From assembly GCA_965228905.1 (NCBI GenBank), contig CBDDII010000003.1, positions 248,001 through 312,000 on the forward strand: a stretch of 64,000 bases of DNA, given 5' to 3'. The position numbers and the translations under genes are program-made. The stretch is from CALKXV01 sp965228905. GTDB taxonomy: Bacteria > Pseudomonadota > Alphaproteobacteria > Rhodobacterales > Rhodobacteraceae. Position 1 is the stretch's first letter, and each line of letters begins with the position of its first letter. This document shows positions 52,657 to 62,846 of the stretch, piece by piece. The notes under the pieces are model-generated. The model had not been told where the DNA came from, made no database searches, and saw only the letters and a program-made list of their open reading frames with translations.

Positions 52657-54494
52657 TATTCGGCCGCCTCGCGCAGCCCGATAAACCCGCCGGACTGCCT
52701 GTCCCAGAACCGGGCATAGAGTCCTTCCTTGGCCAGGAGGTCCGCATGAGTGCCCTGTTCCACGATCCGGCCTTCCTCCATCACCACGATCCGGTCCATC
52801 TTGGCAATCGTGGAAAGCCGGTGCGCTATGGCAAGCACCGTCTTGCCTTCCATGACAGTCTCTAACGCGGATTGAATCGAGGCTTCGACCTCGGAATCAA
52901 GCGCACTGGTCGCTTCGTCCAGCACAAGGATCGGCGCATCCTTCAGGATCGCACGCGCCAAGGCGATCCGTTGCCGCTGACCCCCCGACAGTTTCACGCC
53001 CCGCTCGCCCAGGTGTGCATCGTATCCCTTGCGTCCGGCGTGATCCTCCATCGCCAGGATGAACTCATGCGCCTCGGCCCGCCTGGCGGCTTCGATGATC
53101 TCATCCTCACCGGCGTCGGGCCTGCCATAAAGAATGTTCTCGCGGGCCGAGCGGTTGAACATCGCCGTTTCCTGCGTGACCATCCCGATGTGCCGCCTCA
53201 GACTTTCCTGAGTCACATCCCGCACATCCTGATTGCCGACAACGACGCGCCCCTCCTCGGTGTCGTAAAGCCTGAGCAGCAGCGCGACCAAAGTCGACTT
53301 CCCGGCCCCGGAGGCGCCAACGATCCCGATCTTCTCTCCCGGTTTCACGTCCAGCGAAATGCCATCGACCCCACCCGTCGCACGGCCATAAGCAAACGAC
53401 ACATCTTCAAACGCGATCCGGTGTTCTTTCAATTCCAGCGGAACGGCCCCGTCGCGATCCGTCAGCGCGTACGGCGGCGTAAGGGTCTTCATCCCATCCT
53501 CGGCCTCGCCGATGCTGCCGTAGATTGCCATCAAAGTATGGCTGACCCAGCCCGACATCTGTGCGATCCTGATGGAAATCGCCCCAGCCGCCGCAACATC
53601 GCCGGGGCTGGCTTGTCCGACTGTCCAGAACCACAAGGTTCCACCGATCAACATCACCGGCACCATGCCCGCCACCGCCATCAGGCAAAACCGGAACGAT
53701 GCGGCAATCACCCCGTAATCCAGCACCCTTTCGCGGAAGTACCCAATAGCATCCAGGGCAGCAGATTCCTCGTGGTCGGCATGTGCGAACAGCTTGACCG
53801 TCTTGATGTTCGTGACCGTATCCACGACCTGGCCCGTCACCATGGCTCGTGCCCCGGCCCGCGCCTGCGAACGGTGCCGGATACGCGGCATGAACCAGCG
53901 TATCATCAGCAGATAGCCAACAACCCAAAGCCCAAGCAGCAGCGCCATCCAACTATTGATCGTCGTCAGCAAAAGCGCCGATCCTATCAGCGAGGCGAGG
54001 GCAAAGAACACCACGTTGATCGTTTCGCCCGCCACATCCGTCACGGCGCGCGCGGTCTGAAGCTGCTTTTGCGCGAGCCGCCCAGCAAAGTCGTTGTCAA
54101 AGAAAGTGACCGACTGGCCAAGCGTCCAGCGATGCAACCGCGACAGCACCATGGGGTTCACGTTCGGCTGCACGACAAGCGCGTTTGCCATCGAAGACAG
54201 ACCGAACAGCACCGGGCGCAACAGGATGAAAAAGGCCAGCACACCGGCCACCAACAAACCATGGCTTGCAAAGAACCCCTCCGGCCCCGCCTCCAACGCG
54301 GCGTCGATCACGTGGCCCAGGATCAGCGCGGTAAACACCTCGGCCGTACCCGCCGCAGCGGACAGCACCGCCGCCACGATCAACATCGGAAACGACCCCG
54401 ACAAGGCCCAAAGGAAGAAAGCCCCAAGAGTTTGCGGCGGCGGACCCTCTGCCTTGATGAAAGGGTTTATCAGGTATCCCGCACGCCGGATCAC
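52656..54494 (-). CDS. ABC exporter half-transporter B
   Basis: This 612-aa TMD-NBD fusion has six membrane helices, Walker A GASGAGKST near residue 391, signature LSGGQRQRI and catalytic Glu in LVLDEATSALDSE. It is the second of two adjacent half-transporters, probably a heterodimer for lipid or drug export. GTG 54494 overlaps its partner's stop. Confidence 0.92.
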   Translation of the reverse strand: MIRRAGYLINPFIKAEGPPPQTLGAFFLWALSGSFPMLIVAAVLSAAAGTAEVFTALILGHVIDAALEAGPEGFFASHGLLVAGVLAFFILLRPVLFGLSSMANALVVQPNVNPMVLSRLHRWTLGQSVTFFDNDFAGRLAQKQLQTARAVTDVAGETINVVFFALASLIGSALLLTTINSWMALLLGLWVVGYLLMIRWFMPRIRHRSQARAGARAMVTGQVVDTVTNIKTVKLFAHADHEESAALDAIGYFRERVLDYGVIAASFRFCLMAVAGMVPVMLIGGTLWFWTVGQASPGDVAAAGAISIRIAQMSGWVSHTLMAIYGSIGEAEDGMKTLTPPYALTDRDGAVPLELKEHRIAFEDVSFAYGRATGGVDGISLDVKPGEKIGIVGASGAGKSTLVALLLRLYDTEEGRVVVGNQDVRDVTQESLRRHIGMVTQETAMFNRSARENILYGRPDAGEDEIIEAARRAEAHEFILAMEDHAGRKGYDAHLGERGVKLSGGQRQRIALARAILKDAPILVLDEATSALDSEVEASIQSALETVMEGKTVLAIAHRLSTIAKMDRIVVMEEGRIVEQGTHADLLAKEGLYARFWDRQSGGFIGLREAAE

Positions 54495-56338
54495 TCTGCC
54501 GCCTCCGCATCGGTGTCGATGAATCCGCCGGACTGCCGGTTCCAGAACCCGGCATAAAGCCCGCCCGCCGTCAAAAGCGCGTCATGCGTGCCGTCCTCGA
54601 CAATACGTCCACCATCCAACACCACGATCCGGTCCATCCGCGCAATGGTAGATAGACGGTGCGCAATGGCAATCACCGTTTTGCCTTCCATCATGCCATA
54701 CAATGTGTCCTGAATTTCTGCCTCGACCTCGCTGTCCAGCGCACTTGTCGCCTCGTCCAGAACAAGGATCGGCGCGTCCTTCAGGATAACCCGCGCAAGG
54801 GTGATCCGCTGACGCTGCCCGCCGGACAGTTTCACGCCCCTCTCGCCCACATGGGCATCGAACCCGCGACGACCTTGCGGATCTTCCAAATCATGGATGA
54901 ACTCCATGGCTTCCGCCTGACGCGCAGCTTCAATCATGTCTTCCTCGCTCGCATCTGGGCGGCCATAAAGGATGTTGTCGCGCACCGACCGGTGCAACAG
55001 CGATGAATCCTGCTGCACCATGCCGATCCGCGCCCGCAGGGAATCCTGCGTGACCGATGAAATGTCCTGACCGTCAATCCGGATCACGCCCTTTTCCACG
55101 TCATAGAACCGAAGCAACAGCTTCACCATCGTCGATTTGCCAGCGCCGGAGCGCCCGACAAGCCCGACTTTTTGACCAGGCTCGATCACCAGTTCAAGGT
55201 TCTCCAACCCGCCGGACTCGCGCCCGTAGTGATGCCGCACTCCTTCGAATGTAATGCGCCCCGGCCCGGATTCCACAGGGGCCGCGTCCGGTGCATCCAC
55301 CAGTGTCACGGGTTGCGCAATCGTCTGCATCCCCTCGGCCACGACGCCGAGGTTCCGGAAGAAAGACGTAAGCGCCCACATGATCCAACCCGTCATCGCG
55401 TTCAGCCGCAGTACCAGCGTCGAAGCAACCGCAACCGCACCGATCGAGGCCGTGCCCCCGGTCCAGAGCCAGATCGCCCAGCCGACGACCGCCACAATCA
55501 GGAAACCGTTGATCACGGTCAGACCCAGATCCATCAGCGTGAAAATCCGCATCTCGGCCTGAAAGGTTTCGCGCGAATGCTCGATGGCTTCTTTCGCGTA
55601 CTCCCGTTCACCATTCGTATGGGCGAACATCTTGACCGAGTGGATATTGGTATAGCTGTCCACCACACGCCCCGTCACCGCCGATCGCGCATCCGAAGCC
55701 GCCTGCGACGCCGGACCGACACGCTTGACCGTCCAGCGCACAAGAAAGCCATAAAGGATCAACCAGGCCACAAGCGGAATCGCCAGCCGGGGGTCGGCAT
55801 CCGACAGGATGATCAGGGCGCCAATGGTATAGGCGACCGAGAATGTCAGCGCGTCAAAAACCTGAAAGATCGCCTCGCCTGCCGCGGGGGGCGTCTGCAT
55901 GATCCGGTTTGCAATGCGTCCGGCAAAGTCGTTTTCAAACCAGCCAACTGACTGGCGCAGAACATGACTGTGCGACCGCCAACGGATCAACGTGCCGAAA
56001 TTCGGCAGGATCGCATTGTTCAAAAGACCGACATCAACCAGTTGCAAAAAAGGCCGCAGAATCAATAGGAACAAAACCATCAGGATCATTTCTGTCCCGT
56101 GCTCTTGCCAGAACAGTGCAGGTTCGGTCGCCGCCAGCACATCGACCAGCCGCCCGACATAGGCGATCAACCAAATCTCCACCCCCGCCACGACCACCGA
56201 CATCAAGGCGGTGATCGCGAACAGCTTGCGAAACGGGCGGGCGTAGTAATTCAGGAACGGCCAAAGCCGCCTGGGTGGGCGATCCACGACGGGATATTCG
56301 CAATAGGGATCGACGAGGTTTTCAAGAAAGCGGAACAT
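54491..56338 (-). CDS. ABC exporter half-transporter A
   Basis: This 615-aa partner also has six membrane segments, Walker A GRSGAGKST near residue 393, LSGGQRQRI and the Glu of LVLDEATSALDSE. Both nucleotide sites are canonical by sequence, unlike many heterodimeric exporters with one degenerate site. ATG 56338. Substrate unknown. Confidence 0.92.
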   Translation of the reverse strand: MFRFLENLVDPYCEYPVVDRPPRRLWPFLNYYARPFRKLFAITALMSVVVAGVEIWLIAYVGRLVDVLAATEPALFWQEHGTEMILMVLFLLILRPFLQLVDVGLLNNAILPNFGTLIRWRSHSHVLRQSVGWFENDFAGRIANRIMQTPPAAGEAIFQVFDALTFSVAYTIGALIILSDADPRLAIPLVAWLILYGFLVRWTVKRVGPASQAASDARSAVTGRVVDSYTNIHSVKMFAHTNGEREYAKEAIEHSRETFQAEMRIFTLMDLGLTVINGFLIVAVVGWAIWLWTGGTASIGAVAVASTLVLRLNAMTGWIMWALTSFFRNLGVVAEGMQTIAQPVTLVDAPDAAPVESGPGRITFEGVRHHYGRESGGLENLELVIEPGQKVGLVGRSGAGKSTMVKLLLRFYDVEKGVIRIDGQDISSVTQDSLRARIGMVQQDSSLLHRSVRDNILYGRPDASEEDMIEAARQAEAMEFIHDLEDPQGRRGFDAHVGERGVKLSGGQRQRITLARVILKDAPILVLDEATSALDSEVEAEIQDTLYGMMEGKTVIAIAHRLSTIARMDRIVVLDGGRIVEDGTHDALLTAGGLYAGFWNRQSGGFIDTDAEAAE

Positions 56339-56401
56339 GGGGCGAAAGCCTTGAATAGAAGGGACATGATGGAAGACGGCTGGGGAAAACCGGGCCGTCC
56401 C

Positions 56402-56444
56402 TACAGGATCGGGCCAGTCAACCTAGCTCTGTTTGGATCCTGTA
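56402..56444. repeat. 9-bp inverted repeat in the exporter-cca gap
   Basis: TACAGGATC (56402-56410) and GATCCTGTA (56436-56444) are perfect inverted copies with a 25-nt loop. Position fits an RNA stem in the 3' tail of cca or in the exporter leader, or a protein site. Confidence 0.45.
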
Positions 56445-56502
56445 AATCATCGTGTGCCCTCCATGTTCGGCACGACCTCTCTAGCGCAGATGGTCTTTCC
56501 TG

Positions 56503-57660
56503 TCACCCCTTTGCCCGCGCAATCAGTTCATCCCGGCCAAGTGCAAAGTCAGAAGCAATCCACTCCGCCGTCAGCGCCTCCAGCGCCCCGCCCAGCTCCG
56601 GCCCTTGTAAATCGGGCATCAAGTCCGCCGCCGCGATTGGAAAGACCTGCGCGGCACCTCGTGTCGCCGCATCCAGATCGGCCTTCATCAACGGCACACC
56701 CATGGACGCAGCGGCAACCAGCAACACATCCCTTGCTTCTTCCGCACCCAGGCGGAACCCAAGCTCTCCCGCAGTCATGCCGACCCCGTCGCGTATGCGC
56801 ACGAGGCGTTCCGCTTCTTTCCGCGACAGCCGCAGTTTGCCAGCCGGATCCTCGCCCCCCAGAACCGCAAGCCGACGCATCGCATCGGGCGGCACATCAA
56901 ATTGTCCTTCCAGGTCAACCAGCACGGCAAGCGCGGCATCCTCGGCACCCGGCAGTAATGCGGGCAGAACCCCCGTGACCCTCATCCCCGCTACCGCAGG
57001 CGCTGGATCGGTTGCCTCAAGCAAACGCTTCATCTCGGCACCGACACGTTCTTCGGACAAGCTGTTCAGACCATCCACGTTCCGCGCAATGGCATCCAGC
57101 GCATCGGGATCAAACCCCTCGCCCGGATCGCCGTACCAGGCATGAAAACGAAAGTACCTGAGACTGCGCAGGTAATCCTCGCGGATACGCGCATCCGCAT
57201 CGTCGATGAACCGAACCCGACGGGAAACAAGATCCGGATACCCGCCCAAGGGATCGCGCAGCTTGCCGCTTTGATCACAGTAAAGCGCGTTCATCGTGAA
57301 ATCGCGGCGCCGCGCATCATCCTCGATCCGATCCGAAAAGGCGACAACCGCGCGTCGGCCATCGGTCTCCACATCCCGCCGAAAGGTCGTGACCTCGAAG
57401 GCCACACCGTCGGACAGAACAGTCACTGTTCCATGGGAAATCCCCGTCGGAATCGCCTGCAACCCGGCGGATTTGGCAAGGCCCATCACCCGTTCGGGGT
57501 GGGCATCCGTACTTAGATCAACGTCCCGAACCGGCGCGCCCAAAAGCGCATTCCTGACACATCCGCCAACTGCAAACACCTGATGCCCCGCGTCTTCGAG
57601 CAGCGCAAAGACGGTCTGAGTCGCACGGCTTTTCAGCCAGACAGCATCAATTCGTTCCAT
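56503..57660 (-). CDS. cca: CCA tRNA nucleotidyltransferase (class II)
   Basis: The 385-aa class II nucleotidyltransferase has VGGCVRNALLG (31-41) and the metal motif RDVDLST with Asp46 and Asp48; a tRNA-binding helical region follows. It adds the CCA 3' end to tRNAs. The start overlaps the Nudix gene by 14 nt. A poly(A) polymerase is the alternative, judged less likely from length and context. Confidence 0.88.
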   Translation of the reverse strand: MERIDAVWLKSRATQTVFALLEDAGHQVFAVGGCVRNALLGAPVRDVDLSTDAHPERVMGLAKSAGLQAIPTGISHGTVTVLSDGVAFEVTTFRRDVETDGRRAVVAFSDRIEDDARRRDFTMNALYCDQSGKLRDPLGGYPDLVSRRVRFIDDADARIREDYLRSLRYFRFHAWYGDPGEGFDPDALDAIARNVDGLNSLSEERVGAEMKRLLEATDPAPAVAGMRVTGVLPALLPGAEDAALAVLVDLEGQFDVPPDAMRRLAVLGGEDPAGKLRLSRKEAERLVRIRDGVGMTAGELGFRLGAEEARDVLLVAAASMGVPLMKADLDAATRGAAQVFPIAAADLMPDLQGPELGGALEALTAEWIASDFALGRDELIARAKG

Positions 57661-58252
57661 CTTGCATTCGATCCGCCAGGGCGCGCAGCATCCGTGCCGT
57701 CGCGCCCCAGATGTAATAGGGGCCCCATGGCACGGTAAAGTAATACCTGCGTTCTCCGCGCCAGCGGCGCGACTCGACGTGGTAGTTATCGGGCGTCATC
57801 ACATGCGCCAGCGGTGTCTCGAATACCTCGGCAACCTCGCCGGGTTCAGGCACCGGCACAAAGCCCTCATCGACCAACGCCAGCACCGGAGTCACCTGGA
57901 ATCCTGTCACGGTTTCATGACATGGCAGGCAGCCCAACACCCGCGCGTGATCGGCAGGCAAGGCAATTTCCTCGAACGCCTCACGCAGAGCGGCCCCTTC
58001 GACCCCGCCATCACCATCTTCGACCTTGCCGCCGGGAAAGGCAATCTGACCGGGATGATGCTTCAGGGCAGACGACCTTTTTGTCAGGATCACCGCCGCG
58101 CCACCCTGACGCACAACAATCGGGACCAAAACCGCCGCTTCGCGCAAAACCCGCCCCTCGGGCAAGATCACCTTGGGGTTCAAATCGTAATCCGAAGACG
58201 GCCGCCCTTCCGCCGCAAGCGCCAGCTTCAGACGGTCGACAAGGTCACTCAT
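57647..58252 (-). CDS. CoA-type Nudix hydrolase
   Basis: A 201-aa protein with the NuCoA signature at residues 56-75 (LTKRSSALKHHPGQIAFPGG) followed by REAFEEI. It likely cleaves coenzyme A or oxidised CoA to phosphopantetheine and 3',5'-ADP. ATG 58252 overlaps hslO by 8 nt; the stop overlaps cca by 14 nt. Confidence 0.88.
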   Translation of the reverse strand: MSDLVDRLKLALAAEGRPSSDYDLNPKVILPEGRVLREAAVLVPIVVRQGGAAVILTKRSSALKHHPGQIAFPGGKVEDGDGGVEGAALREAFEEIALPADHARVLGCLPCHETVTGFQVTPVLALVDEGFVPVPEPGEVAEVFETPLAHVMTPDNYHVESRRWRGERRYYFTVPWGPYYIWGATARMLRALADRMQDGTN

Positions 58253-59228
58253 CCTTTGTCTCGAATCCCAAAGTCTCGGGATCAAGCTCGTAATGCGCAC
58301 CGCAAAACTGGCAATCGGCGGTGACGATACCCTCGTCCGTGGTCATGTGCCCGATGTCCTTGGCCGAATAAATCGACAGCGATTCCCGCACGCGATCTTC
58401 CGAACAGGTACACCCGAATTTCACGGGCTGGGGATCGAAGACGCGCGGTCCGTCCTGATGAAACAGGCGCAGCAACAATTCGGTCGGCTGCACACTTGGC
58501 CCGATCAACTCGATCTCTTCGGCGCTGTCCAGCAGGATGTTGACGTGATTCCAATCCTCGGCGGCGTCGCCATCCAGGATGTCTTCTGCGATCAAAAGCC
58601 CGCCCTCGCCCGAACCGCCGCCCTGCGCCTCGGGCGAAGCTTCGGGCATCTGCTGCAACATCACACCGCCCGCACGCCAATGCATGGCTTCACCCGGACT
58701 TTGCGATTGCCCGAAACTCAGCGCAAAGCGCGTCGGCAATTGCTCGGACTGGGCAAAATACGTCTCGGCACTGGTCGCCAGCGAACCACCGGTCAAAGGC
58801 GTGATCCCCTGGTAAGGCGTCATCCCCGTGCCCTGGTCGATCATGATGGCGAAATAGCCCGAACCGATCTGCTGAAACGGATCGCCCGTCGGATCCAGCC
58901 GATCCTCGTCAAAGCTGGCATAGGCCCGGATGCGCCCCGGCGCGCCGTCTTCCTTCGGCCCATAGTAATCCGTGGCGATCAAACGCGCAGGCCCATCGCC
59001 GCGAATTTGCAACGACAGCTTCCAACGCAGCTTGATCGTCTGCCCGATCAATGCGGTCAGCAAGGTCGCCTCGGCAATCAGCGCCTCGATCACCGGTGGG
59101 TAATCGTGCTGCGCCAGCACCTGCTGCAACACCCCGTCCAGACGGGCCACCCGGCCCCGCGTTGCGGTCCGGTCAAGTTGGAACGGCAGCACCGTATCGT
59201 CCCAGGCGATTTTCGATCCGATATTCAT
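58245..59228 (-). CDS. hslO: Redox-regulated chaperone Hsp33
   Basis: Hsp33 (327 aa) is turned on by oxidation. Zinc cysteines appear as CTC (KFGCTCSEDRV) and CxxC (DCQFCGAHY) near the C-terminus. It leads hslO-nudix-cca on the minus strand. ATG 59228. Confidence 0.95.
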   Translation of the reverse strand: MNIGSKIAWDDTVLPFQLDRTATRGRVARLDGVLQQVLAQHDYPPVIEALIAEATLLTALIGQTIKLRWKLSLQIRGDGPARLIATDYYGPKEDGAPGRIRAYASFDEDRLDPTGDPFQQIGSGYFAIMIDQGTGMTPYQGITPLTGGSLATSAETYFAQSEQLPTRFALSFGQSQSPGEAMHWRAGGVMLQQMPEASPEAQGGGSGEGGLLIAEDILDGDAAEDWNHVNILLDSAEEIELIGPSVQPTELLLRLFHQDGPRVFDPQPVKFGCTCSEDRVRESLSIYSAKDIGHMTTDEGIVTADCQFCGAHYELDPETLGFETKDE

Positions 59229-59302
59229 GAGATGTCCCTGACAAACAGGCCCTAGATAAGTATCACACCGCCAAAGGCAATGGCGATCAGGAAGGCACGG
59301 GT

Positions 59303-59740
59303 ATGATCCGACGTATGGGCGAGCCGGTAAAGCGCAACACCCGCTATCGCCTGCGGCCCGGAGCCTACGCCCTGTTGGTTCGCAATGGCCAGCTTCTGCT
59401 TACCCATCAGGCCCGACCTGTCCCCGAGGTCCAACTCCCCGGCGGCGGCATCGATCCGGGCGAGGCGGTGATCCCGGCCCTGCACCGCGAAGTATACGAA
59501 GAAACCGGCTGGCGCATCACCGGCCTCAGGCGTTTAGGTGCCTACAGACGCTTCACCTATATGCCGGAGTATGACCTTTGGGCGGAAAAGCTCTGCCATA
59601 TCTACACGGCCCGCCCGACGATTTGCCTCGGCCCGCCAACAGAACCTGACCACACGCCCCTTTGGGCCAACCCCGAAACCGCCCTTGCCCTGCTCGACAA
59701 CGACGGCGACCGGAAGTTCCTCCGTCGTTTCCTGTTCTGA
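59303..59740 (+). CDS. Nudix hydrolase, unassigned
   Basis: A 145-aa protein with a complete Nudix box at residues 48-70 (Glu54, Arg62, Glu63, Glu66, Glu67). Substrate unknown. It is divergent from hslO by 74 bp and converges with argG 12 bp apart. Basic N-terminus. Confidence 0.82.
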   Translation: MIRRMGEPVKRNTRYRLRPGAYALLVRNGQLLLTHQARPVPEVQLPGGGIDPGEAVIPALHREVYEETGWRITGLRRLGAYRRFTYMPEYDLWAEKLCHIYTARPTICLGPPTEPDHTPLWANPETALALLDNDGDRKFLRRFLF

Positions 59741-59752
59741 TCCGGCCGGCGC

Positions 59753-60973
59753 CTATTTCTTCAGCCGACGATCCCGCGCCGCCAACAACTTCAACCGCAG
59801 TGCGTTCAACTGGATGAACCCTTGCGCGTCTTTCTGGTCGTAAGCGCCTGCGTCTTCCTCGAACGTCACATGCGCTTCGGAATAAAGCGAATGATCCGAC
59901 CAGCGGGCGACGGTCCGCGCGGACCCCTTGTAAAGTTTCAGCCGGACGGTGCCGGAAACATGCTCCTGCGACTTGTCGATCAGGGCCTGCAGCATTTCGC
60001 GTTCGGGCGAAAACCAGAAACCGTTGTAGATCAGCTCGGCATAACGCGGCATGATCGAATCCTTCAGATGCCCAGCGCCGGAATCCAGCGTGATCTGCTC
60101 GATTCCCCGATGCGCCTCCAAAAGGATCGTGCCACCGGGGGTTTCATAAACGCCCCGCGATTTCATGCCGACGAATCGGTTTTCGACAAGGTCCAGGATG
60201 CCGATACCATGCTTGCCGCCAAGTTCATTGAGGCGGGTCAGGATCGTCGCGGGCGACATGGGCTCGCCATTGATCGCGACAGCATCGCCTTTTTCAAAGG
60301 TGATTTCGACAAACTCGGGCGTATCCGGCGCATCTTCCACGGCAACGACCCGCTGCGCTACATAATCGGGCGCCTCGACCGCAGGGTCTTCCAGCACCTT
60401 GCCTTCCGACGAGGTGTGCAAAAGGTTCGCGTCGACCGAAAACGGCGCTTCCCCACGCTTGTCTTTGGCAATTGGAATCTGGTGCTGTTCGGCGAACTCC
60501 AGAAGTTTCGTGCGCGATGACAGATCCCACATCCGCCAGGGCGCGATGACCTTGATGTCGGGGTTCAGCGCATAGGCCGCCAATTCGAACCGCACCTGAT
60601 CGTTGCCCTTGCCCGTTGCACCATGGCTGACGGCGTCAGCACCGGTTTCTTCAGCAATCTCGACAAGCCGCTTCGAGATCAGGGGGCGCGCGATGGAAGT
60701 GCCCAGAAGGTACAGGCCTTCGTAAACCGCATTGGCGCGGAACATCGGGAAGACGAAGTCGCGCGTGAATTCTTCGCGCAGATCTTCGATGTAGATTTCC
60801 TTCACACCCAGCATCTCGGCCTTTTGCCGCGCCGGTTCCAACTCTTCGCCCTGGCCAAGGTCGGCGGTAAAGGTGACGACTTCGCAACCGAACTCGGTCT
60901 GAAGCCATTTCAGAATGATCGAGGTATCCAGACCGCCGGAATAGGCAAGGACGACTTTCTTGGGTGCAGACAT
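59753..60973 (-). CDS. argG: Argininosuccinate synthase
   Basis: ArgG (406 aa) joins citrulline and aspartate with ATP. The N-terminal ATP-binding loop is AYSGGLDTS at about residues 9-17, and the family's SHGATGKGNDQVRFE segment is present. Length is standard. argJ of the same pathway is at 32807, not adjacent. Confidence 0.97.
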   Translation of the reverse strand: MSAPKKVVLAYSGGLDTSIILKWLQTEFGCEVVTFTADLGQGEELEPARQKAEMLGVKEIYIEDLREEFTRDFVFPMFRANAVYEGLYLLGTSIARPLISKRLVEIAEETGADAVSHGATGKGNDQVRFELAAYALNPDIKVIAPWRMWDLSSRTKLLEFAEQHQIPIAKDKRGEAPFSVDANLLHTSSEGKVLEDPAVEAPDYVAQRVVAVEDAPDTPEFVEITFEKGDAVAINGEPMSPATILTRLNELGGKHGIGILDLVENRFVGMKSRGVYETPGGTILLEAHRGIEQITLDSGAGHLKDSIMPRYAELIYNGFWFSPEREMLQALIDKSQEHVSGTVRLKLYKGSARTVARWSDHSLYSEAHVTFEEDAGAYDQKDAQGFIQLNALRLKLLAARDRRLKK

Positions 60974-61018
60974 GATTTCCCCCGAGGAATGCGGTTTCCG
61001 GGCGCGTTTACGGGGTTT

Positions 61019-61363
61019 TTAAAGGCTTAACAAGCGCGTGTGCGGTCGGCTTGTGCCGGGCTTCAAAAGCATCTCCTTTGAAGTCGCATATGCACTTCGG
61101 ATGGCGGCGATGTCTGCCTGACTGGCGGGGTCGGTCTTTAGCTTGGTCTCTTCGATCCGGCAAAGCTCGGACACGTAATCAAGGCCAAGGTTCAAGGCAC
61201 TCCCTTTCAGAAAATGCAGACGAGACGGCATTTCAGCGGCAGTAGTCGCGTCGAGCGCATTCAGCACCTCTTCAACCTCTTCGCAAAAAAGCTCGATCAC
61301 CTCGACAAGATCGTCCTCGCCAACTTCTTCCGTCAGTTCCCGGATGCGGGCTTCGTTTATCAT
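61019..61363 (-). CDS. Histidine phosphotransfer (Hpt) domain protein
   Basis: The 114-aa protein is a single Hpt domain with His50 in LHFLKGSALNLG. ATG 61363 was chosen; a longer reading up to 61726 opposite the phosphatase gene was rejected. It is divergent from the REC-PP2C gene and probably passes phosphate to its receiver. No histidine kinase is in the window. Confidence 0.84.
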   Translation of the reverse strand: MINEARIRELTEEVGEDDLVEVIELFCEEVEEVLNALDATTAAEMPSRLHFLKGSALNLGLDYVSELCRIEETKLKTDPASQADIAAIRSAYATSKEMLLKPGTSRPHTRLLSL

Positions 61364-61466
61364 GACCTGTTCCATCCACGCATGTTTAGCGATTCCCGGG
61401 TTAACAGGGCATTTCGGAAATGCGCATTCACCGTGCATTAAGGCAAACAGGGGCAAAACAATCCTG

Positions 61467-62741
61467 ATGAAGACAGAAGCCGCCCCACGGATTGACGAAG
61501 CCGCCATGGTGGTCCGCCCCATTCTGGTCGTGGACGACAGCCGCGCACAGCGCCGGTTGCTGTCACGCAGCCTGGCAAAATGGGGATACGAAACGATCGA
61601 GGCTGACTCGGGCGAAGCCGCGCTTCGGATGACCGCCCAGACACCCGTGGACATCGTGGTCAGCGACTGGATGATGCCGGGGATGACCGGGGTGGAGTTC
61701 TGCCGCGCATTTCGCGCGCAGTGCAAGGATCGTCCGGCCTATTTCATCCTGCTGACGGCCCAGACGGAACGCGAAGTGCTGGCGGAGGGCCTTGAAAGCG
61801 GCGCGGATGATTTCCTGTCGAAACCCTTCAACTCCGTCGAGTTGCGCGCGCGGTTGCGTGCCGGCGAAAGGGTCGTCAGGGCGCAGCTTGACCTTGCCGG
61901 CAAGAACGCGGCCCTGTCCTCGGCTCTTGATGAATTGTCTGATGCTTATTCCGCAATCGAACGCGACTTGAACGGTGCGCGAAAGTTTCAGGAAGGCCTG
62001 GTGCCAGACCGTCACCTGAAAGCCGGCTCCATCGAAGTGTCGATGTTGTTCCAACCCAGTGGCCACGTCGGCGGCGATCTGGTTGGCTATTTCCATGTGA
62101 ATGAACGTGAGCTTGGCGTTTATTCCGTCGATGTCTCGGGACACGGCGTCGCCTCGGCGCTGATGACCGCCCGCGTGGCAGGTTACCTCAGCGATGCCGC
62201 CCCGGATCGCAACATCGCGCTGGCGCTTTTGGGCGAATCCTATCGAATGGTGGCCCTGCCCGATGTTTGTGCCCGTTTGAACGCGATCCTGATGGCGGAT
62301 GCGGATTCCGACCAATACCTGACGATGTCGATCGCAAAGGTCGACAAGGCCACCGGCGAGGTTGAGATTTGTCATGCGGGCCACCCCAGCCCCGTCGTGC
62401 AACGCGCCGACGGCAACATCGAAATGACCGAGCTTTTTTCGACACCCATCGGGCTGATCGACGATGGCGAATTCGCAAGCATGTCGGTGCATCTGGATCC
62501 CGGCGACCGGCTGCTGTTGTACTCTGACGGGCTGACCGAATGCCCGGATGCAAACGGCGACCTTCTGGATGATGCCGGGCTGGAAAGCATCCTGCGCAAG
62601 CAACACGGAACCGGTGGTCTCGACTTTGTCGAAGCCACGCAACGAGCGCTCACCGCTCACCGTGGAAGTGACGATTTTCCCGATGATCTGTCGGCTATTT
62701 TGATCGAACGTGTTGAAAGGCGTCGAAAAAACCGGGATTAA
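61467..62741 (+). CDS. Response regulator with PP2C (RsbU-type) phosphatase
   Basis: This 424-aa protein has a receiver domain (phosphoacceptor Asp67, Lys119, REC about 17-130), a helical linker and an RsbU/SpoIIE-like PP2C domain with the metal motifs GGDLVGYF and DVSGHGVASAL. It should dephosphorylate an anti-sigma antagonist in a partner-switching pathway. The start is ATG 61467 or 61506. Partners are not in the window. Confidence 0.88.
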   Translation: MKTEAAPRIDEAAMVVRPILVVDDSRAQRRLLSRSLAKWGYETIEADSGEAALRMTAQTPVDIVVSDWMMPGMTGVEFCRAFRAQCKDRPAYFILLTAQTEREVLAEGLESGADDFLSKPFNSVELRARLRAGERVVRAQLDLAGKNAALSSALDELSDAYSAIERDLNGARKFQEGLVPDRHLKAGSIEVSMLFQPSGHVGGDLVGYFHVNERELGVYSVDVSGHGVASALMTARVAGYLSDAAPDRNIALALLGESYRMVALPDVCARLNAILMADADSDQYLTMSIAKVDKATGEVEICHAGHPSPVVQRADGNIEMTELFSTPIGLIDDGEFASMSVHLDPGDRLLLYSDGLTECPDANGDLLDDAGLESILRKQHGTGGLDFVEATQRALTAHRGSDDFPDDLSAILIERVERRRKNRD

Positions 62742-62846
62742 GGCGCCCTTGAAACAACTCTCACAGTCGCGCCATCTCACGATCCCTTGAATGGACGGTG
62801 AACGCCCTCATCTGCATTCTCCGCCCAGGAAAGAGGAGTTTCGTTC

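Noticed and set aside
52872..54557. 561-aa plus frame over the ABC exporter genes
   Set aside because: His/Arg/Gln-rich translation without domains; the minus-strand exporters have all ATPase motifs.
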